A program made the position numbers and the translations under genes. A model generated the notes under the pieces. That model did no database searches. It saw only the letters and a program-made list of their open reading frames with translations, and was not told the DNA's origin. From contig JASSKH010000029.1 of NCBI GenBank assembly GCA_031763025.1, positions 8,600,571 through 8,664,570 of the forward strand: 64,000 nucleotides of DNA. Reading direction: 5' to 3'. Shown in pieces: positions 1 through 12,362 of the stretch; the first letter of the stretch is position 1; each line of letters starts with the position of its first letter. Source of the stretch: Macrocystis pyrifera. Lineage: Eukaryota; Sar; Phaeophyceae; Laminariales; Laminariaceae.

Positions 1-59
1 CGAAGGCTTGCGGTGGGTTCAAGGACCCACTAACTGTTTCGTGCACGAGGTTGTCTTAA

Positions 60-540
60 AGGTTGCTACCATCACTTACCTCGCGATGCAGATTGTCTCT
101 ACCTACAAGAAGAAAAACAAAACTCTACTCCACCAAGGTGGATGTCTCTAACGTTACGCGCATCACACGTGGCACTACATGGTAGACGTGGCTGTCTCCA
201 CCATAGCTAGAATACATCGATCAATACCTCATCATGAAGGGGGTTTTGTCTCTAAGGGTGCATGATATTTTGGGGCCCTGCCTCATACACGTGGTTATCT
301 TGAAGGCCACAAGTGTCACTACTTCAACCTGCAGACGTTTCTCTCTCGGGCTATATATGCGATACGTGGGTCACTACTCCAACTAGCAGACGTGTGTCCC
401 TCAGGCCATACATGCGATACGTGGGCCACTACAGTATGTCGTGCAGACCTTTGCCTCTCGGGTTAAATGTCGGATACGTAGGTCGCTACAGTAGTAGTAC
501 GTCATGCAGGCTGGGGTGTCTATCTAAGGCTACAGGCACC
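60..540 (+). repeat. Degenerate minisatellite, about 55-62 bp unit
   Basis: Recurring modules with TGTCTCT(AA/CGGG), CATGCGATACGTGGG and CACTAC, best seen at 313-500 where CGATACGTGGG(T/C)CACTAC repeats. The open frame across it is a repeat artefact. Confidence 0.65.
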
Positions 541-1253
541 ATCCCTCCATCAATCCACTCACCCATAAACTTGCGGAGACACCTTCTGCAGCACGGCGCA
601 AACGCCCACCACACCCCAGAAAGCTACCGTCACAATGATAATAGTATTCCTCTGCGAAAGGAACAGAACGTACTTCTGTCTATAAACTGCAAGGCATTCC
701 GAGGCAGGCAGGGGGACGAGGGGGCGGTGCAAAGGCAAGGCGACAGGTAGGTGGTGCAAGGCAACAGCGACGGGGGAACGAGGGGTTTGTTGTGCGCTGG
801 AAACATTGCGTTTGTGAGCGACGTGTGGTCGGTGGAGTCTGGTGTGAGGATCGCTGCTGCGTGAGGAAGCTTCGAGAGCAGATTAGCACTTGTCTCTTCC
901 TCGAAGTCGTGTGTGCGTCCTATGTATGGCTTGTGTTTGGGGGTCGTGATAAACATCACGCACGGAACGGTACAAGCTGCCCAATGATTGCAAACGACGT
1001 TTGGGCATTGTTATCACGGGCCAGCGGCGACTGCGAGCACTGATGAAGTAACGAATCAGCAATGGATTAACGAATCGATGCGGTAACTACTCAATGCCTG
1101 AATTAATTAAAATTCATAGATTTTTTCTTCTTTCATGCATTGATTAATTATTTGACTACTACTGTAATAAATGAGATAGGTAATTAGGCCTTTGGTGAAA
1201 TAATCTAATCAACCGATAAATCAATAAATTGATCGATAAATTATTGTATGCAT
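541..1253. other. No gene seen
   Basis: Short open frames only. The last 200 bp are AT-rich (TTAATTAAAA, ATTGATTAATTA). No splice-bounded exon or known motif. Confidence 0.5.
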
Positions 1254-1346
1254 GCGTTTCAGAACTGCAGTCCCGTTTTGGGGACACACCAGTCTATTTC
1301 CAAGTAGTTTGTCCCCAAAACGGGACTGACTGCCGTCCTGAAAGGG
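1254..1346. mobile_element. piggyBac-like MITE (CCCTTT ends), copy 1
   Basis: Long arms ACTGCAGTCCCGTTTTGGGG and TGTCCCCAAAACGGGACTG. Right end GAAAGGG followed by TTAA (1347-1350), the piggyBac target. Left end degraded. Confidence 0.75.
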
Positions 1347-1527
1347 TTAAGAAATGTCTAGTGTATTAATGAACTAGTGGGTAAACCAGGTTACTGAAAC
1401 AAGGAATTACAGAGTTAATGGATTCGTGAATAAAAAAAGAAAATCCAGGTTGGTCATAATAGGGGCACCACCAATGAAAAGCGCGAACCCTTCTGGAGGG
1501 ATATTAACCCGTGCGTTGACCCCTTAA

Positions 1528-1620
1528 CCCTTTTATGGCAAAACGCAGTCCCGTTTTGGGGACGAAGTACTTGGATTTTGACTTTTTGTCTCCAAAACAG
1601 GACTGCAGTGCCGAAACGGG
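1528..1620. mobile_element. piggyBac-like MITE, copy 2
   Basis: Left end TTAA-CCCTTTTATGGC, arms GCAGTCCCGTTTTGGGGAC and GTCTCCAAAACAGGACTGC, right end GAAACGGG followed by TATA (TTAA with one change). 93 bp. Confidence 0.78.
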
Positions 1621-1897
1621 TATATTGACCCTTTTTAACACGAATCTAACTTCAATCCCCGAGTGTTTAGTCCGCACAGCGGGAGTTTTACGAATATTTC
1701 GGCAATATTCTCGTATCGCCACGCAGATAGATAGATCCCGTGCAAGACCTGTGCCGTATAAACCCACCTCTGTCGGAGACGATGACGATTCTCATCCCTC
1801 TCAATAGATACGGGAGCGCGTAGAACGCAACCGCGACCGCGTTCAAGTAGAGGATGATCACACACGGAAGCAACTTGCCCTCCTGCAAAAACCAAGG

Positions 1898-1930
1898 GAC
1901 GAACGGACGAACGGACGAACGGACGAACAA
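1898..1930 (+). repeat. Octamer microsatellite (GGACGAAC)n
   Basis: Four units, the last ones degenerate. Confidence 0.85.
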
Positions 1931-2401
1931 GCGAACAACGTTCTCACATGTTCGGAGAAAGACCGGTTGCAATGAGCCGAGCAGTGCCACGCTCTCAATC
2001 AAGTCAGTCAAAGTAAGGGCTCATCAACATCGAATATACATAATATATATGCTGCATGACGAGGTTATCTAAACCCATATATACATACGATTATGCGCGA
2101 TCGGAGAATGACATGACACACAGGTTGCAAGTTTGAATCTCGGGCCTAAGCGTTTACGTTGAAGAGTTGCGCAACACCCCTTTTCACAGCAGTGGTACCG
2201 GTTACCCTCTGTGGTGCTGATTGAGTAGCGCCGGTTGGTTACCCGCGAGGACAATGGCGCGTGTGAAATCGCTAAGCACAGCTGGGATTCACCAGTCTGG
2301 GGTAGCAGGGCGCAGGGTTGTGCCAGTTGCCCGCTGTAGTGCCCGTAGTACCGGTGCTGCTGGATGGCGCATACCGGCACGATGGAGGTATCGGTACCCG
2401 A

Positions 2402-2582
2402 GTAGTGGTCCCTCAATAATGCCAGTATGGACCAGCCTAAAAAATTGGTATTACTGCGGCAACCGGCACTGCTCGGGAATGGGTTTTAGTATGAAAAAGA
2501 AAAGCTACTGTGCCACCCAAAAATACCGGAATAACTTCGGCAACCCGGCACTACTGAACCGGCATTACTGAGGGACCACTAC
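2402..2582. mobile_element. GTAGTGGTCC-ended MITE, copy 1
   Basis: Terminal inverted repeats of about 25 bp: GTAGTGGTCCCTCAATAATG and CATTACTGAGGGACCACTAC. The interior has GGCAACCGGCACT-type subrepeats. Related sequence may extend left to about 2215. Confidence 0.75.
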
Positions 2583-2800
2583 CGTGTAGAGGGACCACAC
2601 TGCTGCACTGGCATGTTATTTGATGGTTTGCCTGCCTGCCTAGCCGCGGAGAATATTCATCGGGTGGCGCGTATACAGGTTTTCCTACAATCAGCCGGAA
2701 TGTTCTTGTGTGGGTGGGCTAATGTTATATTCGAAACCCACGACTGACCCAACAACGGTGTATCTCCCTAGGTTCACACACCATACTTGGTTCTGATTTC

Positions 2801-2910
2801 TATTACGGGGGACCATAGTAAATAGGACCTACGGCACACACAAAAGGCTATATATTTTCCTATTTTTACTAAACAATACTTGGTTCTATTTATCATGGTC
2901 CCCCGTAGTA
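2801..2910 (-). mobile_element. TTACGGGGG foldback MITE, copy 1
   Basis: Inverted arms GGGGGACCATAGTAAATAGG and TTCTATTTATCATGGTCCCC flank an AT-rich centre. TA-flanked on the left; the right end has decayed to GTAGTA. Orientation is judged by the centre (ACTAACAATA type = minus). Confidence 0.9.
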
Positions 2911-3654
2911 CGTACGTATCACCCCCCGTACCGGTGGTAATGCACAAACGGTGATTCCTCCACAGAGAATCACTCATCATTTGGGTTTATAGGCCACATC
3001 TTCCAGTTTTTCTCCACGGGACAGCGCAGCACGGCGGCGCGATACTGTGTGACCGCCCGGGTGATTGGGGCGTGTTGACCATGATGATCACCATGATAAT
3101 AGATACCAGGTACCGAACCAAACAGAGGCCTTACTACTCTGCCCACAAGTTTTAAAAGGCGCTTGCTTCTGTTATAGGCGTAGTTTTTTCTATATCTTCG
3201 GGCGAAACAAACACAATCGTTTCCCGGTGGGTGACCACGAGGCTTAGGACCACCTCCTCCAACCGAGAGCTGCGGCAGACGACGCTTGTTGGAAAACGCG
3301 AGAGCAAACGTGCCCCTGCAACGCTACCCACCCATGCTTGTCGACGAGGTGCTCTCCGTATGGTGTATGTTTTATGCCGTACAAATGTATTATTACATGC
3401 CGTATCAGTAAGGGCGACATGTCAAACCTAGTTATACAGAGCACATCGATTCGAAAAAGCATGTCCTCGGTGTAGTACAGGACGGTACGCGAAGACGAGG
3501 TATTCTCCCAGCTTATGCTGAGACAGGGGTGCACATGGTTGGTGCGCACAGTTAGTCAACTATGTGTACTTTGCAACATCGACATAAAGGGGCTTGGAGC
3601 TGTTCACACCTCGGCCAGGTCATTCTCTAGATAATCTAATCCCCTTACCTGCCG

Positions 3655-3890
3655 CTGCGAGAGCTGGTGTTGTGGACCTGCATTATACAGATCCAACCCA
3701 GGGGACGTTTGCTATATAGATCATGCAGAATACACGGATCCCAATAGGCAACATGAGCTATATTATACAACACCGGGAATGGACGATATATCTGCCTTGA
3801 AAAAGCTAGATCATGAAGTGTGAACGGTCTGTACATGATCTGTACATGATCTGTACATGATCTGTACATGATCTGTACATGATCTGTCCA
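3655..3890 (+). repeat. GATC-rich dispersed repeat, copy A
   Basis: Shares CAGATCCAACCCAGG, AGATCATGCAGA and TAGATCATGAAGTG in order with 26.6-27.0 kb. Its right end expands into an 11 bp tandem array. Confidence 0.7.
3828..3887 (+). repeat. 11 bp tandem array (TCTGTACATGA)
   Basis: Five perfect units and a partial sixth at the end of the GATC-rich repeat. Confidence 0.95.
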
Positions 3891-4134
3891 GGGTATGGCC
3901 CTTTCTATTCACCTCGTTTTACAGTACAAGAATGACCAATATCACGAACCTTCACTGACTTGCTACAACTCCATTGTTTCATTGATATTTCACTTCGCCG
4001 ATACTTTGACCGGGGCCGGACCAGCCTTTTTAGTCCGAAATATTCACCATCAGGTCCATACGGAGCGAAACGAAATATAGTCAACTCTCATATCGTCTGC
4101 TATGGAAAAAAAAAAAAAACATTCAAATCATATT

Positions 4135-4242
4135 ATTATGGGGGGCCATAGTAAATAGGACCAGATATTGTCAGTAAAAACAGCAAAATATATAGGTTTT
4201 TGTGTGTACCGTAGATCCTATTTATTGTGGCCCCTCCTAATA
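4135..4242 (+). mobile_element. TTACGGGGG foldback MITE, copy 2
   Basis: Diverged ends (TATTATGGGGGGCC and GGCCCCTCCTAATA), centre GATATTGTCAGTAAAAACAG. The arms still match each other in the GGGCC/GGCCC change. Confidence 0.85.
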
Positions 4243-4855
4243 TTAAACAACCACTGTAAAGACATTCAGACATAAAATTTTCACCCACCAGTACCCCCTG
4301 CAGTTATTTATTGTAAAAAGTACTACATGAATATTGCCTACTGAAGCGCAGCTACCACAGTAGTTAGCGTATGGCAACGGAAAATTTATAATCCTTCATT
4401 CAAACAATGATACTCACATGCGTACGTATATATCACTATATGTTGTGTGTTGCCATCGGAAAATATGGAGCGTGAGCTACGTGTCTTCAACGTTGACGCA
4501 GTCAACGACAGGGAAGGGTGTGCTGAAGTCTTCTCGCGATAAAAAGGCGAGGCACACACCTTGATTAGGTGGGGGGCAAAATCGTGTTATATTCGTGATC
4601 CTAGATCTGCGTTATGACTACCAATAGGAGGGCAAGGACAAATAAAATAAATGGGGTGAAGAAAGAAAAACAAGACGTATGTATCCAGCAAGAACATCAA
4701 AAATCGAGGGAATAAAAAAAAAGGAACCGATGCCCGAAATCTACAGTAACTCCCTTCTGTGCCTACTTCCAGGTTGGCATCGATCTACTCTGTATTCCAC
4801 CGCTAGACTATCCTTGCGTCAGCCGCGCTCAAGACAAGCGAGAGAAATGCCCCGG

Positions 4856-4985
4856 TAGGGGTGGTGCCTTAAAAGGATGATGTCTTATTTTCTGCCTTAA
4901 GATAGAGGGTTTGCCTTATAGGAGGGGTGGCGCATTACAGGGATGGTGCCTTTTCTAGGGGTGGTGTCTTATTTTCTGCACTCCT
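4856..4985 (+). repeat. Short degenerate tandem repeat GGGGTGGTGCCTTAT
   Basis: Four or five units of 25-40 bp containing GGGGTGGTG(C/T)CTTA and TTATTTTCTGC. Confidence 0.65.
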
Positions 4986-5881
4986 CACATGAGCCGGAGC
5001 CTACTGTAATGTCTCACCCGAAACGCGACTTCGAATAAATTTTGTTCGCGCAATCCGGCCGACATTTCTATACGCTGTTAACTGTACTAAAACAAGCATC
5101 CTGCTTGATGCAAAAGTGCCATACGAACCGGCAATCGCTCATCATGTGGTGGGCTGAACCGGCCAAAACAATGTTGAGCCAAAAGGTGCAATCCCTACCG
5201 CGAGATGAGCCAAGACTAACCCCGGTCCCGACCTGGGCTGACTCGGACAACGGTGCCTGCTGCGGCACTACAACGCGATGATATGAATAATTCTCGAAGG
5301 TAGCTCAGCGCTGACCGTACCTGTGCAAGCACCTCCTGCAGAAGTATGAAGAACTGCATCACGATGGAAGCCAGACCGCTCACAAACGTCAACATCGGGG
5401 AGCGCGCGTTGACCCTCATCTTTGCTCGCCTGGGCCGGAGTGCGCGATCGCAGCGCAGAACTCGGTCAAGTTTTTCACCAGGCGTCAACGTTGGTGAAGT
5501 TCGCAAGTTCTTAACGTACACGTACCGTAGCTATATTGGACATTTATATTGCCACAAAACCTCTAAATGCGCACGTATGAGGATGTCAGAGTGCTTAAGA
5601 TATTGTGGTATACGAAAACAGACGGGACAGACCACAAAGACCCTCAAAAGATCACACGTGCTATACGTGTTGGTTTAGACGTATTCACCAGTTTTCGGCA
5701 GAAGACCTTGCCCCTTCTTCGAAAAAATGGTTGGTATGCGCCGTGGGGAGAAAGGGGCGATAGCAATCAAACGGAGGAATGCCTTTCAGGTGCGACGGCT
5801 TACTTTCGGAGCTCGTCGCATGAGGAGCACAGTATCTCGCCCGAAATATGAGTTCGAAGCACTTCGTTAGTGCAACCCGAC

Positions 5882-5990
5882 TATTACGGGGGTCCATAGT
5901 TAACGGGACCAAATTTTGTTAGTAAAAATAGGTAAATATATAGGTTTTTGTGTTTACCGTAGGTCCTGTTAAATATGGACCCCCGTAATA
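5882..5990 (+). mobile_element. TTACGGGGG foldback MITE, copy 3
   Basis: Variant GGGGGTCCATAG on the left and CTATGGACCCCC-type on the right, so the A/T change is compensated in the other arm. Ends TATTACG / CGTAATA. Confidence 0.92.
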
Positions 5991-7213
5991 AGATGTCGAA
6001 GTTCTAACACAAGGCTACTTACAGTAGTAAACGTTAATTATCATACTAACCGGTGGTTACTGTAATACATGAGGGGACCTCAACCGGCAAGAAAATATTC
6101 CCTCAGAAGGCAATGAAGTGCAGCCCCTGCCGTGGGGTAAGTCAATGGGTGATTGATTCTGATTGTTATAGGGTTAAGGGTAGTTCTTGTTCGTCTCGTA
6201 CACAGCAGTGGCCCTCGTCCGTTTCCTCCAAAAAGTGGTAAGCTTCCCTCAATTTGCCCCCCCTATGTCCAGCGGCCAAAACACAAAAACGACGATAAGT
6301 GAGTGTGACAGACAGCAGTATGAAGCGCACAGGAAAAGTGCGTGCAGTCGTACGGGCGCATATGCCCAACATGCCCCCGTATCGACCAGCCCATTGCATT
6401 GCAGCTCGGGCTTACCCTCTGCCCCAGCAACGCAGGCAGAAAGACAGACCCCCTCCGTGTGACCGATCGATGGTGTCACCGTCAACCATTGCAATCCTGT
6501 TTTCTCTCCGAAGTCTCAAAAGAATAAATCAACGCTATTATGGTAACAGCAGCATGAACACTTCGAAGTATGCTACCACGTCGTCTAAGACGAAGCAGTA
6601 TGCGAATATGTTTAAAAAAAAAAAAAAAAAATGGCAAAGTATTGGGTCTGGACGCCACCAAGGCTCTAAATAATGATGCGTGTCGAGGCCTTGGGCCTGT
6701 GGTGTATCAACAAGGCCGTGCCTCTATCGTTTGAAGATGACTTGTACAAGTGCCCCCAACACAATCATGCTTACTATAATATCAATTGCATCCAAATTTT
6801 GCGCGCAGACAATTAAAAAATGAACGGACTACATTACGCTTCAACTCTGAACCAAGTACACTAGGCATGGGAGGGAGGGCGAAGTACACGAATTACTGTG
6901 ACGGCTTGAGGTAAGACACGATGTCATAGTGCGAACCATCTCATTGTTTTTCGTTGAGAAAATATGGTATTAGGCTACTATTTAATACCAAGAGGATGCG
7001 GGTTGCCGCGCAGGGGTGATATATTTTTTCACCCCCCGTTTTCATGACAGTGGTAAGGGTGCTACAGCCGAACACTGTATTTTCGGATGGCTCGCCACCA
7101 GATATTTCTGAAAACAGAGCGTTTTCGGTGGTTGCGACCTTCCAAATGAGCGCTGGTAATCGATCACACCCATGTGCGATGACCCGCATCTCTACGGTAT
7201 GCTCAAATGCTAC

Positions 7214-7320
7214 TATTACGGGGGACCACAGTAAGTAGGACCTACGGTACACACAAAACCTATATATTTTCCCATTTTACTAACAGTATTTGGTCCTAGT
7301 AACTATGATCCCCCGTAATA
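7214..7320 (-). mobile_element. TTACGGGGG foldback MITE, copy 4
   Basis: Ends TATTACGGGGG and CCCCCGTAATA; reversed centre with ACCTACGGTACACACAAAA. Followed at once by CCTGGTATG. Confidence 0.92.
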
Positions 7321-8146
7321 CCTGGTATGTTCATATGCTAATACGCTGGTGTACCGTACGAATCGTACCGTTCCGTAGTGCTCAATTGTCACAGCAGAAA
7401 TCGAATTTATACCCTAGATGGAATTGGACTGGGTCGTCTTTCCTGGGCCTGTGGGTTCGCAGGACTCCGCGGCTAAATACAATTGTACGTACAACATAGT
7501 CGCGAGAGGCAAGGTGGGCCAACAATGACTGGCTAAGAGTATGTACATGCTGTGTATGTATCCACGGAAAACGCACGTCGAGCCACAAGCGCGCCAAGCC
7601 AGACACCAAGACGTAGAAATCTGCATTTTACCTCCTTACGACTATAATACCTGCCGCGACACCTACTTTAAGCCGGCTATTAACAACCTGGGAGATTGGG
7701 CACTAACAGGTAGTGCACAGTAAACCATCACGGCCCCGTCCATCTCAGTAGTACTACTGTAGTGTTGTGGATTGTGCGTGAAGCAAACAAAACAAAAAAA
7801 AGACGCCAGCCAGCCTCAGCCAATTCGCGTTTTAAGAAGTAAAACTAGTTGGCGGCCGGCCGCTAATGTTCACGGAGGTGCCACCCTGGTCTATGCAGTA
7901 CCCAGGCAGTCTAGACTATATCCGTGCTCACATTTGCCAGAACTTCCACAGCGCGTGCCCTAGCATGCCGAACCACACTGTGTGAGCGATCAACAGGGCC
8001 CAAGAAAAACCCGTGAGCCCTAACGGCATTGTCTGACACGCGGAAAGGGGCTGCTGCCACGCGCGGGGGCAACCGAACGGCGAACGCGGGGGAGGGTGGT
8101 TTGTTTGATTGGATGTTGTAGCACTGTTAGTTTACAGCATTAATAA

Positions 8147-8256
8147 TATTTACGGGTGATCATAGTAAATAGGACCTACGGTACACACAAAAACCTTTAT
8201 ATTTCCCTTTTTCTGTCAACAATATTGGGTCCTATTTAATATGGTCCCCCGTAATA
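8147..8256 (-). mobile_element. TTACGGGGG foldback MITE, copy 5
   Basis: Left end decayed to TATTTACGGGTGATC, right end intact. A (GTT)n microsatellite starts at its right edge. Confidence 0.88.
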
Positions 8257-8278
8257 GTTGTTGTTGTTGTTGTTGTTC
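8257..8278 (+). repeat. (TTG)n microsatellite at MITE edge
   Basis: Seven triplets immediately after the right end of MITE copy 5. Confidence 0.9.
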
Positions 8279-10445
8279 TTGATATTAGGACAGTGCATCC
8301 AAACGCCGCGGGAGCCTCAGTACGTACTACTGGTGCACCAGCATCGAAAAGCTGCATATTGTGCTGGTGCGGCAGGGATGCATGCTTCTCGGCACTGTAT
8401 ATTACACGAGACAATCAAGAAACACTATCATTAATACTGTAGACTACGACTCGAGTGTACACGAACAGTTCGCCCGTGGTGAAATATTGAATGTGTTCAC
8501 GATCTGGGAGGGCTACTCGTACAAGGTACCCGTGTATGACATGTACTCCATCAAAACTTGTCTGAAAAATTCCATAAATCAGGTTAGTAGTGTACTTCGA
8601 AGGTCATAGTGAGGGCCCTGGGCGAGACGACCCGGGGGCCTATACGACATGTCATCTCTTCAGCACGAACGACGACATGCGCCCCACCTTCTCGCGAAGA
8701 ATACGTGCGCAGCAACTGCTGATATCCTCGCCAACTACAGAAGTACCAGATACGATCACAGAATCGCCAATTATATGAACGCTGCTTCATTCTGCATTTG
8801 AAACGCATTACACGAAAAAATAAATATGATGGTACGCGTACGAGTTTGTTGTGACAGCAGTACGACGGTCAACAGCAGCTGTGAGTTCTACCGATCAATA
8901 TTGTCGACTCTCACTTTGCGAGCTGCACGATACGTCGGTCGCGCATTTTTTGCATTCCTCTTCTTGATAGTGAATAATGCAGGCCGACCACTCCCCCGTC
9001 GGTGCTGCGAGGTCAACAGGGGGTTGCTACAGCAGTTCTGTACTGTATTACAGGGGCCATCTCGTCCCAGATATCAAGCTTTTGAGCATTTCTACGTATG
9101 TATGTATCACATGCTCCGCGTAGAAAAGAGGGAGTGCCCGTCGTGCCAACACGCTTCGGCATGAATGTGAATAATACCTGGTACCTGGTGCTCGGTAATC
9201 TGTACCCTGATTCCCCTTTACCTCGCCAGTCCCCTGTTCTCCGCAGTCACGCCTTGCAACACCACCGCCGATCCTGTGAAGGTATGCCGCGCAGCACTTT
9301 CAACAGCACGGGTAAGTGCCGCAAGGCGCTTGAAGCACAGCGGCAGCGCTCGTTGGTGTCGACCACTCTCGGGCCGACGCGTTTAGACCAGTAATCTCCA
9401 GGGTGATATGTCGACCTCAGGAAACAGAACATCCTTGATAGTTAGAAGCCGGGCATTGAAAGGTGCAGCACGATGGTGGCCGGTGGTGGCTACCTTGCTT
9501 CCTACTGTGGAAGCCTTGGACAGTGGCAGGCAGCCTGAGAAGGGGGTTGTGACTGCAAGCTGTCGGGTTAAATACAGCTTACCCGGGATGATAGCTACCG
9601 CAGACTGCAGTTGCTATGTCAGCTCTGTCTCATCTCTGAGATGAGAGCTCTCTCATGCTCTCCCTACGAAGTCTCAAGGCACGAGGAACAGCCTTCTCGC
9701 GCGGGCGAACTCGCCAAATGGCATGCGAAACTGTGGGCAGCTGCCGAAACGAAACAAAGAGTACTTTGCTGGTAAAAATCTTCAATATTGACCCTTCAAC
9801 GTACCGGTATCTTTTGCTGGTCGTATCTTACGAAGTTTCTTCAATCTTAATCTTCAACGTATCTTACCATGTTCTTTATTACATTTCGATGTACTCGTGC
9901 ATGTTGTTTTTTTTTTTCCGTGGGCCTATACTGCTGTACGAGTGCTCGCACTGCTTTGGCCTCAACTCTCAAGAAGATCCTCAGATATACCGGTATTAGA
10001 GGCAAATATCACTGCGGAGCCCGCGAGCAAGCAGTCCACATCGATCAACCACCACGTACTTACAACAGTAGGTCCTCTCTGGTAATTTGACGTACAAAAT
10101 AACCGGGTTTTGAAGTACTCCCGTACGCCCCAAAGAAAAAGAAGGGGGTGAGATGTGCATGATGACCCCCCGTTAGGAGTGATGGGATCGGTGCTGCTGT
10201 GAATATCGTCGCTTACTACTTCTGCGGTACCGCAATGATTGTGTTGGTCTCGCAAAAGTGCAAGTCTAGACTACGAAAACAACCGATGCATGATTCTTGA
10301 ATCCCCAAGGCGTCCCGCTCAAAATCAAGTTCCCACTCCATTTTATAAATTTTGAAATACGTCAGCTGTGAGTTCGACTGATTAAATAGTCGATACCCAA
10401 CTTTCCACTCCATTTGTATCCCCAAGACGTCCCTGCACTACTATT

Positions 10446-10558
10446 TTTACGGGGGACCATAGTAAATAGGACCAAATATTGTTAGTAAAAATAGGTAAAT
10501 ACGCAAGTTTTTTTATGTCTACCATACATAGGTCCTATTAACTATGGACTCCCGTTAC
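10446..10558 (+). mobile_element. TTACGGGGG foldback MITE, copy 6
   Basis: Arms GGGGGACCATAGTAAATAGG and GGTCCTATTAACTATGGACT; a few bases are inserted in the centre; right end CCCGTTAC. Confidence 0.88.
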
Positions 10559-11116
10559 AGCAGTACAGGTATTTACCGCTGTGCAGTTTGAGTAACTTAC
10601 TATTTCTATTGATACTGCTGCTTGAAAGGGCTACGATGGATCCACGATACACTATTATCATTGCGTGTACTGCTGCTGCTGCTGCATGCCGGTCCTCTCG
10701 CAAGAACGAGGGCCACAAGAACTATTAATACCAAAGTATATTCACGTACGAGATTATTGTTGGTGTCTGGAAGTTTTTTATTCCGAAGGAGAGTTGTTGG
10801 TGCTGCTGGTGGTATTGTGATAGTTGCACTGCCGCGGCGTACGTGTGTATTCCTACCAATACTGTAACAGCACAAACACTCGACGCCGGCGTGTAATAGC
10901 AGGTCCTTTCCCTCCAAGGGACAAAAGGGGAAATGGTGGGATGTGATATAGTGGGGCGTTCTACATTGATACGAGCACATATATCGATAGAAAAATATGC
11001 TATCGTCCGATCGATTTTGACTCTAAAAAACCAGGTGAGAATATATGATCGCTACCCTTTAAAACCAGGTCAAACGTCCGATACGATTTTGATTCTGAAC
11101 CTAGGTGAAATGTCTG

Positions 11117-11208
11117 ATTACGGGGGACCATAGTAAATAGGACCTACGGTAGACAAACCTATTTTTACTAACAAAGTTTGTTCCTATTTACTATGTGGTC
11201 CCCCGTAA
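11117..11208 (-). mobile_element. TTACGGGGG foldback MITE, copy 7 (centre deleted)
   Basis: Only about 92 bp: both arms are present but about 18 bp of the AT-rich loop is missing. An extra GT sits in the right arm (CTATGTGGTCCCCC). Confidence 0.87.
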
Positions 11209-11882
11209 AATATTTTCACAGGTAATGAGAGCATTAATTTTGTGCTCTCGTCCGTATACTATGTAGCCCCTATACCTGGTATGCAAATACATATTAAAAG
11301 GGACATATCGACAGGAGGGCTTATTGACCCTTGTGGAGGGAGGGGATAGGGCTAGTAAGAGAACACAGGGAGGTACATCTACATGTTTATTTGTTGTTTT
11401 GGGTTGTTGGCAACATCGCTGCACGCTCCAACTTCTGGTTGTCTGGATTTTTTTTTTTATGTTTCATTCATCTTTTTGGTTCCGGACAATCACGCTATTA
11501 TTCTGTATTATAATACACATTGTCAGATGGCAAACCAAATAGTCATAACACCCCGCCAGAGGAAGCAAAAAAAAGAGAGAAAAAAAAGGACGAGCAGGCC
11601 GGAACAGACTGATGATGCCTATTTCAGTTTTTTTACATATTTACGGCACGCGTAACCCTGCATTATTTTCTGAGGCTCCCGACTTGATTATAGTATAGGA
11701 GCTATCTCACCTTCACATAAAAACTGATGTAGAGAGGAAAGCTCAAAGCGCATCTCGATGACACAGCCCCAAAGCCTGTACCTGGAACATAGGTATATTC
11801 ATACCTGGTATCACGAATACCATCGTACAACACTCATAACAGTATTAGTGGTATTCCAACGAAATTGGGTCAAGGAGCCTAC

Positions 11883-11991
11883 TATCACGGGGGTCCATAG
11901 TAAACAGGACCAAACATTGTTAGTAAAAATACGTAAATATATAGATTTTTATGTATACCATAGGTCCTATTAACTATGGACCCCCGTAATA
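11883..11991 (+). mobile_element. TTACGGGGG foldback MITE, copy 8 (cluster member 1)
   Basis: Arms GGGGGTCCATAG and CTATGGACCCCC match each other. First of four adjacent copies at 11883-12362. Confidence 0.92.
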
Positions 11992-12007
11992 CTATTGCGG
12001 GGGAACA

Positions 12008-12119
12008 TATTACGGAGGGCCATAGTAAATAGGACCAAATATTGATAGTAAAAATAGGCAAATAAATACGTTTTGGTGTTTACCGTAGGTCCTATCAACT
12101 ATGGTCTTCTTCCGTAATA
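12008..12119 (+). mobile_element. TTACGGGGG foldback MITE, copy 9 (cluster member 2)
   Basis: Ends TATTACGGAGGGCC and GGTCTTCTTCCGTAATA, right arm partly decayed. Its last TA is the first TA of the next copy. Confidence 0.9.
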
Positions 12120-12226
12120 TTACGGGGGTCCATAGTTAACAGGACCTATGGTGTACATAAAAACCTATATATTTAACTATTTTTACTAAAAAAAAATGGT
12201 CCCGTTAACTATGGACCCCCGTAATA
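12118..12226 (-). mobile_element. TTACGGGGG foldback MITE, copy 10 (cluster member 3)
   Basis: Opposite orientation to its neighbours; arms GGGGGTCCATAGTTAACAGG and CCGTTAACTATGGACCCCC pair well. Shares TA 12118-12119 with copy 9. Confidence 0.92.
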
Positions 12227-12253
12227 GTACTCAGGACCAAATAGGTACTGGCT

Positions 12254-12362
12254 TATTACGGGGGGCCATAGTAAACAGGACCAAATGTTGTTAGTAAAAA
12301 CATGGAAATATATGGGTGTTTGTGTGCACCGTAGGTCCTATTAACTGTGGTCCCCCCGTAAT
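12254..12362 (+). mobile_element. TTACGGGGG foldback MITE, copy 11 (cluster member 4)
   Basis: Arms GGGGGGCCATAGTAAACAGG and CTGTGGTCCCCCC; centre ATGTTGTTAGTAAAAACATG. Confidence 0.92.

Noticed and set aside
313-750. 145 aa open frame with internal repeats
   Set aside because: Follows from the degenerate minisatellite at 60-540, with unit changes that shift in all frames and no known domain.
3828-3887. CRISPR-like array
   Set aside because: Units are contiguous 11-mers with no spacers, and the context is eukaryotic.
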